DNA from: Trichuris trichiura
Taxonomy: Eukaryota; Nematoda; Enoplea; Trichinellida; Trichuridae
Assembly: GCA_037903355.1 (NCBI GenBank)
Contig: JBAJFE010000014.1
Location: forward strand, 2,418,001-2,482,000
DNA length: 64,000 nucleotides
Direction: 5' to 3'
The translations under genes were made by a program, and so were the position numbers. This document shows positions 56,501 through 64,000 of this stretch, one piece after another. Position 1 is the stretch's first letter. The number at the start of each line of letters is the position of its first letter. The notes beneath the pieces were generated by a model. The model worked only from the letters and a program-made list of their open reading frames with translations. It was not told the DNA's origin and ran no database searches.

Positions 56501-57724
56501 GTTCAGTTCTAGCTCCACATCCTCGTGGTTTTGGCCCAAAATTGTGGCCTTAGTATTGAACGTTCCCAGTATTTGGAGTTGACCTTTTGTAGCTGAGAGA
56601 TAGCGGCTGTGCGGTTCATGTAGCGCCGGCTTTCCCAGTTGCCTCCAAACGTCACGGGAACAAAAATTGTCTCGTGTTCCCGTGTCAAGTTCAAACTCAA
56701 AATGCTTACCATTTAGCCGAAGTGGTTGTGTGATTGGGTCCAAATCTTCCAACCTGCGGACTTTCCGGATTGGCTTTTCGCGACTTTGCGCAACGTTGTC
56801 CCTTGCTTTCTTTTTCTTCAAGCACGCTACTGCAATATGGCCTATGTGTCCACAGAAGTTGCATTTGGCGTCTTTGAACCGGCACTCCTCTGGCCGATGT
56901 TCGCTTTTACCGCAACGCCAGCATTTGACATTAGGGACAGGTTTAGTGCCCGCGGAGAGTTCATTTTGCTTTGTCCGACTGGCCTTTGCCAAGCGTTGGT
57001 CGTCGACCTTGAAAACTGTCTTTGGTTTTGTGCCGTAAACTGTTTCCTTCGCCACATTTGCTGCGTCTTCGGTTTCCAGAGCGACTTGTACTGCGCGGCT
57101 GAAAGTAAGTTCATCGTCTTTGATCTTGAACAACGCTTTCAAAACGGCCTCGTTGCCGACAGAGCAAATAAACCGGGTTCGTAGCGCTTCGTCTTGGGGG
57201 TCCTTGATAGAACCGAAGTCGCACGTAGCCGCCTCTTGGCGGATTCTGGCCGCCAACTCCTGGACGGTTTCCCCAGGTTTGCGCTGCATGTCGGACCAGA
57301 ACTTGAACCTCTCGCGCACGACAAATCTTCGGGGGTCGTACTGGTTCTCCATAAATTGGGCGATATCCTCCATGGTGAGTTCGTTGATGTCCTTCGGCGG
57401 CGACTGCTGCCCCGCCAGGGTGCTAAGGAGCTTGAATATGGCCGTAGCCTGATTCGTCAGGAAGACCTGTGCTAGCTTATCCTCTGGAATTGAATTGGCC
57501 CCCGCGAACGTTTTGAACCTGGCCCAGTAGTCCTTCCACAATTCAGAGCTTGCATCGAAAGCTGGGAAGCTTGGGAAGCTGGTAGCCAACGTGGGTGGCG
57601 TCCCTGAAACTACAGGCAAGCGAGATAGTAACACCTCTATCTGTCTCCGTTGCGCTTCTATTTGCTGCTGCTGCGACTCGATTTGCTTCTGGAATATCTC
57701 CATAAATTGAGCCATTTCCGCCAT
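53492..57724 (-). CDS. Ty3/gypsy gag-pol polyprotein, single frame
   Basis: 1410 residues in one frame, with no gag/pol frameshift. Domains in order: gag with a glutamine-rich coiled start (about residues 1-230); two CCHC zinc knuckles (CWRCGKSEHRPEEC and CNFCGHIGHIAVAC, about 270-305); aspartic protease with active-site DTG (FELDTGTRDNFCS, about 345); reverse transcriptase with YLDDILVSG (about 660); RNase H (DASEVGIGAVLF); integrase with a His/Cys zinc domain (HLGHFG ... CRTCTTC) and the D, D, E triad (VVVDAYSKYP, VTDNAPNFRS, NGAAERLVQSF). The C-terminus is Pro/Arg-rich and I see no clear chromodomain. All catalytic motifs look intact. No envelope gene. Confidence 0.95.
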   Translation of the reverse strand: MAEMAQFMEIFQKQIESQQQQIEAQRRQIEVLLSRLPVVSGTPPTLATSFPSFPAFDASSELWKDYWARFKTFAGANSIPEDKLAQVFLTNQATAIFKLLSTLAGQQSPPKDINELTMEDIAQFMENQYDPRRFVVRERFKFWSDMQRKPGETVQELAARIRQEAATCDFGSIKDPQDEALRTRFICSVGNEAVLKALFKIKDDELTFSRAVQVALETEDAANVAKETVYGTKPKTVFKVDDQRLAKASRTKQNELSAGTKPVPNVKCWRCGKSEHRPEECRFKDAKCNFCGHIGHIAVACLKKKKARDNVAQSREKPIRKVRRLEDLDPITQPLRLNGKHFEFELDTGTRDNFCSRDVWRQLGKPALHEPHSRYLSATKGQLQILGTFNTKATILGQNHEDVELELNVTSLPQFNVLGRKTIRDFDVDVRALLKGQPSSAANVYAIRPNNEPDLALQKACKELCSNFPDLFKPGLGCLKDFELEISFKTDAKPIFCKPRTVPFAILEDLNQAYDAGIKRGVWVPTQFNEYGTPVVPVRKPLSAGQSKATLRVCGDYSVTVNPQLDTHRHPMPLPDDLMRKLSGGYYFTKIDLADAYNQIKLAPESQKRLALSTHRGVLLQTRLPFGISSAPGHFQKVMEQLTSDLRGVAVYLDDILVSGNNAEEHIQNLRALLERLNEKGLRCKLEKCSFAQPSVEYLGHILSRYGVSKGSKVNAVARMPPPTNVARLRSFLGSVQFYGKFIPNLSTLTEPLNRLTRKDVPWTWAAVEQTAFQRLKDALCSDTVLAHFDPSQKIGISCDASEVGIGAVLFHRYADGSERPIANVSKTLTESQRRYSQVEKEALAVIFALRKFHQFLYGRRFILVTDHKPLVALFGPAKGTPVLAANRLARWSLALNQYDYSIEYRKTADHGNADALSRLPAGEDTQFDEEENEAEVDTVCSLKAVTTISLQMNPADPGLIPKESKKDPVICAVIRYTKEGWPQSTDSEEIKHFRKLRHSLSTEQGCLFHGVRIVIPKHLRSQVLQLIHLGHFGMQRMKQLARSVVYWPQIDADMEQLCRTCTTCAEHQNKPEKAVNHPWMLPEKPWSRLHLDHAINFMGLNWLVVVDAYSKYPCIHPTVSTSTKATMELLEQDFAHFGYPHALVTDNAPNFRSEEFQAWCRQRGMVHLTGAPYHPATNGAAERLVQSFKQSLRKSSLPPKAALQEFLMQYRRTPLECGYSPAELLNGRQIRCKLDALLPSPAHVAQGKLASRMAKSRWRSRNPLMPKRVHSYAVGTPCYAWYCGPKRDKEPRWVPALITKVFGTRSVQVRVAPRGPLWKRHIEQLRPRYGVEEDADPGLDTTHSHDMTAATLESSPAVTTNGKPAEAAIHRGIAPRNYGPDNPRRSKRLQQKRANKPGAPSVAGRCCGC

Positions 57725-57773
57725 TTATGTCACCAAAACAAGTTGTATTGCTCCGTTCGCTGCGCCAGTTATC

Positions 57774-57988
57774 TGTTGTGTTTTTGGGACCTGGAGATAG
57801 CCTGGAGAAATTCCACCTTAACGCGTACTGGTTTATTGGTAAGCAAATCCGCAGAAGAGGTTAACGAATACCACGACAGCAATTAAGTGACAACACTCAG
57901 CAGGGAACGTAAGATGACTTTCAGGCTATAGGGGAAGCAACTCTTCCGATCCTGCGTAATTCTTCCTGCAGCACTAGCATCCACAACA
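57774..57988 (-). repeat. 5' LTR of the gypsy element
   Basis: 215 bp and, by eye, identical to 53292-53506. The gag start codon (57722-57724) is about 50 bp inside the element from this LTR. Confidence 0.95.
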
Positions 57989-58369
57989 CATTGCTTTCTG
58001 TAAAACTATGCAAAAACAAGCAACCGAAAATAAAAATTCGTTTATCTGATATGTAAGAATGTACGTCAGCATTTACAGCTTTTTCAGAATTATACCTTCG
58101 CGCGACAGATCAGTGTGATTCTGTAGCCTTGTAGTCGCCCGCTGACAGACGATTGAGAGGCCTGACGGCTAACAAGAAAAACTTTACTGTCGACGAGAGC
58201 AAAGGCACTGGACAGCGAGTAGCAAGGATCTTTACCACCAGAGCCCCAAAACTGATTCAATGAGTATCAACAGTTTTGCTTATGAAATTACGCAGGTGGT
58301 GAGAACTGTTGTAGCTATTCTGCATAGCAACGCGCTAAGCTAAACGTGCCTTAACAAAGTCACTTTAAC

Positions 58370-59035
58370 GAGGTGAGTTGGACCCCATCGAGGAAGGTAA
58401 CCACGTCCTGCGATTTCAGTTCTTTCCAGTGGGTTCAATGGCAGACCATCATTCACTTCGTAATACATTTTTGTTCCATTCAGTCAGCGGACCATCCTCT
58501 GAACGATGCCTCTGTCTCTCTGATCAAACCTTATCCCCATCGTATAGATACTGCAGCAATACCAGCAACTGTTTACAGCGCTTACATCATTCCAGTTTCT
58601 TATTTCACTGCGGGACCACAATATCTAAGTGAGCATGGCGCTTTCTAGTAAGGAGGATGATAGGAAAAAAATGGCTGCCGCCATGAAACCAACTCATTTG
58701 GCACTTCAGTGCTCTACAAGCTAGTGCATGTGACAGCACAGTATTCAATAGAAACCGGTAATAGTAACCTCTGGCATCGCAGATGGTGAACAAGCGTACG
58801 TGGTCTGAAAATAAGAATGGTGAAGATGAAAGCATAATCTGGTTGATGATAGTGAGAAAGCGTACTATAGTGATCATAACTACACATTTTTTATTACTGT
58901 TCGGACAATGTTATTTTCATGTAAAACACGAGATAAGCGGATAATACTGCTCCGAGGCACCGTCCTCTTCACTGACCTATGATGAAAGCCATTTGTAAGA
59001 AAATAGGAAAATAACCAAAAACTGTTGGTGCATCC
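58370..59035 (-). pseudogene. Inverted, broken copy of the NUDT9-like 5' exons
   Basis: Minus-strand counterpart of 44790-45470, including introns. Readable parts: GLPLNPLERTEIAGRGYLP and RWGPTHL near 58370-58430, and the upstream exon with PSE/VP...W-type text near 58640-58700. It contains an in-frame TGA (ATGGTCCGCTGA, near 58495), a TAG in the upstream exon (CCTTACTAGAAAG) and Gly-to-Glu changes in the conserved GRTG block. The copy stops within 25 bp of the point matching the exon 3 end. Because introns are included, it arose by DNA duplication and not by reverse transcription. Confidence 0.75.
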
Positions 59036-59394
59036 CACTCAGTGCAGTCATCTAAGTCATAGGTTCAACTCCTTTAAAAGAAGAGCAGTGTTTGCCCAAA
59101 TTATCAACTTTGTAATGCGTGTGTTTAAATTATTGCCGATCTGGACCTCTTAACGTGCGAAGAGCGATCACATCTCTTAAACGCCCGCACGCAAAAACAA
59201 CCATACATCATATGTTTTTTGTAACGGTAGGAGTTACGGAAAATTTTAGCCTTTGGCTAAGCCTATTTCAAGTGAGTTTCATTTCCTAAAGCAACCAACG
59301 TTTTCCAACGGGACAAGCTTTCCGTAAAAGAAATCTAACGTGAAACCTCCCAATCCCGTACTAAGAAATTGCATCTACAAAACTACTGCAATTT

Positions 59395-60177
59395 TAGTTT
59401 TTTACGCTAACATGTCTTACGGATCATACTGAATTTAAAGTAAAAAATGAAAATGATGTAATAACTTGAAAACTGGATGCTTTTTGACGGGTCTGAAGAT
59501 CGGGTGTACCATCATCGTTGAAGGCGGGACAGACTTGGTCTGTGTTATGTCTGAGACCCCGCAAAACGTTTACTTCCCTAACGGAAACACAACTGTAACG
59601 CAAGCACAACCGCACGAAGGGAACACCACGAGCGACTGCTCGTACCGTCTGTAGGTCAGTTTCCAAAAGGTCTTGCAGCGAACCTGCATACTAAGTGATG
59701 CTCAGGTGGGTCATACACTTCAGTCTGGATAGCTCTGAACGTGTAATGTTGTTCTGAATTTGCCTTAATAACCGTTCATCCATCCGTTGGCAGGGTGTTT
59801 GCTTTGGTTTTTTCAGAAACCAAGAGCAGGCATGACAAAACCGTACGAAAAGTCGATCATGAATATAGTCATTTTAATCATTCCGTTGCTAGTGCCCAGT
59901 GAGGGAATGCTAAGCCAATTTTACAGAAACTTGTCATTGCATACAACCGCCAATGTTTTCATCATGGACTTTTTTCAATCCCCTTGGAAAGTATTTTCCT
60001 ACTCACAAATTACGTTTTCATCATGATGCTTCTCCGAAAAATTGTCAGCAAAAGCATTATTAAGGATTATAATGTCTGCCAAAAATGATTCAAAATAGTG
60101 TTGTCTAGTTGCAATTGTAAATTGCGTACTTGCTGATCAACATTGTGTACCATTCCCGCGGTGTATTTTGTCTGTTT
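59395..60177 (+). repeat. Dispersed repeat (copy B of the pair with 42930-43851)
   Basis: Runs parallel to copy A but lacks the solo LTR at 'gattcaaaatagtgttg' (about 60088-60104), so it shows the empty site. It has instead its own 180-bp insertion at 59543-59722, which splits the hammerhead-like motif after helix II. Open frames here (59787-60026) are repeat sequence. Confidence 0.7.
59543..59722. mobile_element. 180-bp insertion with TG...CA ends, probable solo LTR
   Basis: Starts TGTTATGTC and ends ATACACTTCA, flanked by the 5-bp direct repeat GTCTG (59538-59542, 59723-59727). It is absent from the sister repeat near 43078. The size and ends suit a short solo LTR or a TRIM-like element. 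No TATA or polyadenylation signal is obvious, and it matches neither the gypsy LTR nor the 43454 LTR. Confidence 0.6.
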
Positions 60178-60497
60178 GATGTATTTCCAGTTCGGATTTG
60201 TTAAATTACTTTGCTCATTGGCTTTCTATCGTGAAGCTGTATTATTCGTCTTACGTAAAGTCAAGCAACCTGTTTTGAAACCGAGGATAGCGACTTTTAA
60301 AATGAACAGTTGCGAAGTTACCGTTCCTGTTTTCTGTTCTTAAGCAGTTGTTTTTTAAAACTGTGGCTATCTTCATATGCGATTTAAAGTTCGTTGTAAC
60401 AAGCTTCGGTAATTTTCCTTTTTACTGTGACGTCCTCCTGTTCGTCGGAGAGAAGCTCAGGTGGTTATAAATTTGCACTTAATTTTATTTCCACTAG
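60178..60497. other. Short spacer, presumptive KANSL2 promoter region
   Basis: No feature recognised beyond AT-rich sequence. A pyrimidine-rich tract ending in ccactag directly precedes the ATG at 60498 and could be a splice acceptor. Confidence 0.35.
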
Positions 60498-63400
60498 ATG
60501 TATACGCCAATTATAATAAAAATCGGAACAGCAAGCAGCGCCAGGAGACGTTCGGAAGAAACGGACGATGCCCCGCAATTGTCGTCTCCTGTATCCGTGA
60601 CTGCTTCGGCAAGCCCAACGTAAGTCGTGTTCTACCCATAAACACAGTGTTGAAGTGCAGGAGCTGCTTGGTTTTTATCCACTGAAATTTGAATTACCAG
60701 TAGCAAAAATGGTGTTCCTGAGGGTCTAACTTGAACTTGTAGTCCTATCTTTATTAATTTATTTCTCTTTCTTCATTTATCTGGTTAATATTTATCACAG
60801 TTACTACCTTACGCTTGAGTTTTTAGTCAGATAATGGTGATGATTTAGTCTTAAGTGGGCAGGTATATTTTGCCGGCAGTTTGTTACAAGGCAGCTGATA
60901 AGGGTGAGTTCTTAACTTCAATCTTGTCGTTTGATTAATCGTCCAGCGTGAGTAAAAACAGGTGATGTCGGTAGTACTTTCAAATACTGTTGATTGTTAT
61001 ATGATTAATAATTTTCCTTCGCAATAATATTGAGTCTGCACGTTGGATGGGGTTTAGGATGCCCGTACTTTCATTGAATGCGTCCGAGGAGGATGATACT
61101 ACACGATCAATTGAGGAACCAAGAAAGCCAATCAATGCAAATGGAATGTTTGGCAGATACGAACATGATTCGCATGAAAGCTTTGGTTTTCGATCTTCTT
61201 CCAACTCGTTGAAGCCGGAAACTAATAGAGGCGAAGTGAATCAGTTGGCTAGTAGTAGTTCCAATGTGAAAACTTGGACGCAGCCACTTGTAACTTCTCC
61301 AAAGAATTTATCGACTGTGCAACCGTCGGCTCCTTTGAGCGATGAGAAAGTAAAACCTTCGGAACAGGCGACTCCCATTGTCAATGTACCTGTTGCTCCC
61401 GGTCAACAGATAACCTCAAGTAGAGCTCCTAATGTGGCTACCAGCTCACCATCTGTGGCTGAGTTATTGAATGTTGACACGATCGGTCAGTCTTCTGTCG
61501 ACGATGGACCAAAGGCTGCGGATCTTGTAAATAGCAGACAAGAAACTCTTGTATGCCAAAATCAGCTGTTCCTTTGTACGCGTCCAGTGGTCAGCGGTGA
61601 GCTGTATTGCTGGGTGCATTTGCCTGTTCACTCTAAAAGAGCCATACGATGCAATTACATTAACTCTGAATCAGAGGACGAATGTGATGAGCAGTCGGTT
61701 AACCACGGGCGCAGTATGAATGGGTAGGCAGTTCCGCAAATGTTTTCAATAGTTTAATGGTTTTCTTCTGTCAAGATTATGTCCAATGCATTCGACGTTA
61801 GCTGATGCAAAACGATCAGCTTACAACAAAGGGTTACAAGGAAAGCGTACCATAGCTAGCTATTTCAGCGTGGATTCCCCAAAGGATACTCGTCAGCGGC
61901 TCGGTATAAGAAACGATAAGAGCACGCAGAATAGTTTTTGCAGATATATTGAATGAATTGCTTAACCTATATCTGCTTATTTACAGATCATGGAATAACG
62001 CAAAATATGACCTTTCCATTACGTCCTTGTGCCTGGCCAACTGAGAGTTCATTGCAGCTTAGCGATCAGCCGTCTGAACATGTCCGTTTTGATCCGCAAA
62101 TGTATGAACAACATTTGTTCATCAGCTAGTACGCGTTTCAGCTATTGCTTTGAGCTTAGGTATGGCGGTTGCTTAACCTCAGTGCAGTTGATTGCAATCC
62201 TGCGTGACAAGTATGATGAATTGCTGGAGTGTTTGGCAATGCACTGCACCGCCTTGCACCATATAATCAAGCTTAAAAAGAAACTAGCGGTGAATAGTAA
62301 AATCACTCCGGAAGGTTAATTTACAATTGAACATTCTATGGCAGTGATGATTGATAAATTTCATTATTAGGTTACGATCCTGAGGATCCAGAAATTGCCG
62401 AAAGTGTGGGGCTTTTCAAGCGTTTCATGAAACCGCGTCATGAAAGTGCATTTATTTACGAGATGAAGAAAAGAAAACGAGCTCGAAAAGCCTTCGATTC
62501 GGAGTAACTTTTTTCTGTACTTTGCAATTAAGTTATCGACTTCGTTATTCTTTGCTTATCTTTCGCTTGTTCAGCGTTGCGGGATGTCTTATTTCCAATT
62601 TTTGCTGTGCAGATTGAGAAAAGGTGCTTTGTGTAATAGTGGTTTGGGCCGAAACTGTCGCCACTATCTTTATTTTTAAATTGTTTAACTTTAACAGAAA
62701 GGAATTGAAGTCGGCTATGTGTTCACGGTTATTATCCATGACCATTGCCATCTGTTGGTCAGGTACGAGGTGCATTAATATGTGTAGAAAGAAGCAACTG
62801 AGAAAAAACGGGTCAACGTCCGTTCTGTGTCTTCCCCAAGAATGAGGTTTCATCATTTAAGTAAAACTGTCAGTCGTATAAAAAAGACTTTAATTTGATC
62901 TACATTTCAGATAATGAAACAAGTTCCATAAGCTTAATTCAATTTTTGTAGCCTGTTACAATTGTTGGCTAAGTTATAATGGTTCAGGTATACTGAAAGT
63001 TTTTACTGTTGCTATATTCGAGAACGAATCTCTTAAGGCGTACACGGAACTTGTCCGACATACTAATGCGTTGACGTTTTACTTAGCATTCTTTTAAGAC
63101 GTAACACTTAGGTTTGGTGTACTGACTGTGTTCTATATTTGCTACGCTTTCGGCGAAATGTAAGTTTACTTTGTACTTTTAAAGCCCAAAGACAAAATGC
63201 GCTTATGCCGAAGAAGAATCGTCGTGCGATCAGACAGCGCTGCCGTCAAGCCAGTTTTGCATAGACCGTAATTTGAACTTTAGTTCATCGTTCAGTTCTT
63301 AGAATTTCATTCAGATGTACTGTGCGACGAAAAGCAAGCATTATTTCTGAAATGCGAAGAATCTGAATGTAAGAAACCGAGAAAACTATGGGACAAATTT

Positions 63401-63977
63401 TGTGCTGATCATGCTACTATGTCCGTTGCCGAGCGTATTAGCGTAATCCAGCATCCTCTACTACATTTGTGCGAATGTTAGTTATGTACTTTTAGCAAGT
63501 AAGGTCAGCTTCTATGAAGCGACCAACGCCTGAATCTGAAGAGGTAGCTTTATTGCGCATTTGTTTTTCAGCGTACACCTTTACCTATGTACTTGAATGT
63601 TTAGGATGATGAGTCTGATGATCCCAACCGGCGTAGGAGCGTTCGTTTAAAAAAGGTAAGAAATAAGTTTTGTTGATTGCAGTGACGTGCACACTGATTT
63701 AGCGATTGAGAAAACATGTGAAACTGAACAGGGATGGCACTTACGTTTATGAATATTCTCCAGTATTGCAAAGGTGTTTTCAACTAACTATTACTGTTTG
63801 CGTGAATTTAGAAATCGATGAGTGAGATGGAACGTGATGCTGGCCCAGCCAGTTGTGCAAGTATGTCTCTTCAGTTTGGATTATTTCTTAACTCTTCGAT
63901 AAGCGAACGTTCCTTCAGCGCATGGTTCGAACCGGAACCGAGATTCTGCCCAGTCAACATCTGAAGCTGCTTCAGAG
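60498..63977 (+). CDS. KANSL2: KANSL2-like NSL-complex subunit (3' end outside window)
   Basis: Subunit of the KAT8/MOF NSL histone-acetyltransferase complex, nuclear. Exons in phase: 60498-60619, 61058-61723, 61776-61933, 61987-about 62123, about 62167-62314, 62371-62503, 63185-63267, 63315-63441, 63520-63543, 63605-63655, 63812-63860, 63919-63977, continuing beyond. Two copies of the paired C3Hc3H zinc module are visible. First: CQNQLFLCTRPVVSGELYCW, followed by H, then RCNYINSESEDEC ... LCPMH. Second: CAYAEEESSCDQTALPSSQF, followed by CIDH, then FLKCEESECKKP ... FCADH. Both match KANSL2 in order and spacing. A helical middle (LIAILRDKYDELLECLAMHC) and basic LFKRFMKPRHES... lie between. The N-terminal 150 residues are Ser/Thr-rich. 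The 62123/62167 junction (43-nt intron) is the least certain. The exon run from 63520 on is acidic and Arg/Ser-rich. Confidence 0.88.
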
Positions 63978-64000
63978 GTAAAGTTCAATCTTACTCTTCA

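Larger units (their letters stand above)
53292..57988 (-). mobile_element. Complete Ty3/gypsy LTR retrotransposon (4.7 kb)
   Basis: Two 215-bp LTRs (53292-53506 and 57774-57988) begin TGTTGTG and end CCACAACA. I aligned them by eye and found no difference. The element is bounded by CATTG on both sides (53287-53291 and 57989-57993). Reading on the minus strand, the 5' LTR is the high-coordinate one. It is followed after a few bases by TGGCGCAGCGAACGG, a plausible tRNA primer-binding site. A purine run (GCGGGGAGG) precedes the 3' LTR. One intact gag-pol frame fills the interior. Intact frame, matching LTRs and perfect target duplication indicate a very recent insertion. Confidence 0.95.

Noticed and set aside
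56373..57475. Plus-strand frames opposite the gypsy gag region (for example 56667-57038, 56726-57184)
   Set aside because: Shadow frames of the intact minus-strand gag-pol gene.

Overview
The window is metazoan nuclear DNA, AT-rich (roughly 60 percent by eye), with compact multi-exon genes, mostly GT-AG introns of 43-60 nt mixed with a few 2-3 kb introns stuffed with repeats. Tiny introns, a short SH2-tyrosine kinase without an F-BAR domain and a Ty3/gypsy gag-pol element point to a nematode or related ecdysozoan. That placement is inference. I rebuilt exon-intron models by hand, checking splice phase and family alignment from memory; none is confirmed by transcripts.

Layout. 0-8 kb: C-terminal exons of an unrecognised gene, then a KLHDC10-type Kelch gene (+) with a 3 kb intron full of inverted repeats. 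8.7-11.5 kb: a decayed Tigger/pogo transposon. 12-16.6 kb, minus strand: PABPN1, an unrecognised gene with a duplicated exon, and BLOC1S1. 17.2-29.9 kb (+): a 22-exon integrin alpha subunit. 30.1-32.6 kb, minus: a SWSAP1-like RAD51-fold protein and an unrecognised gene. 35.7-38.3 kb (+): FKBP12 and PPIL1. 39.6-42.9 kb, minus: an SH2-tyrosine kinase and a small basic protein. 45-49.6 kb (+): a NUDT9-like gene with no recognisable Nudix box. 53.3-58.0 kb: a complete Ty3/gypsy element with LTRs that look identical. 58.4-59.0 kb, minus: an inverted, broken copy of the NUDT9-like 5' exons. 60.5-64 kb (+): KANSL2, running off the end.

The genes are unrelated housekeeping or signalling functions (mRNA polyadenylation, splicing-associated prolyl isomerase, BLOC-1/BORC, adhesion receptor, NSL chromatin complex). 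I see no single pathway or proven operon.

The most interesting signal is repetitive. At least nine good copies of a 37-39 nt motif sit in short fold-back insertions scattered over the window. The motif reads CTGA-N-GA, a 5-bp helix, GAAA, two bases, then U-H, bracketed by a 3-bp helix. Both helices covary between copies, and position 7 (free in hammerheads) varies. This is the layout of a minimal type I hammerhead ribozyme of the kind known from Penelope-like elements. Four insertions have 13-18 bp direct repeats at their ends, as expected for target-primed insertion.
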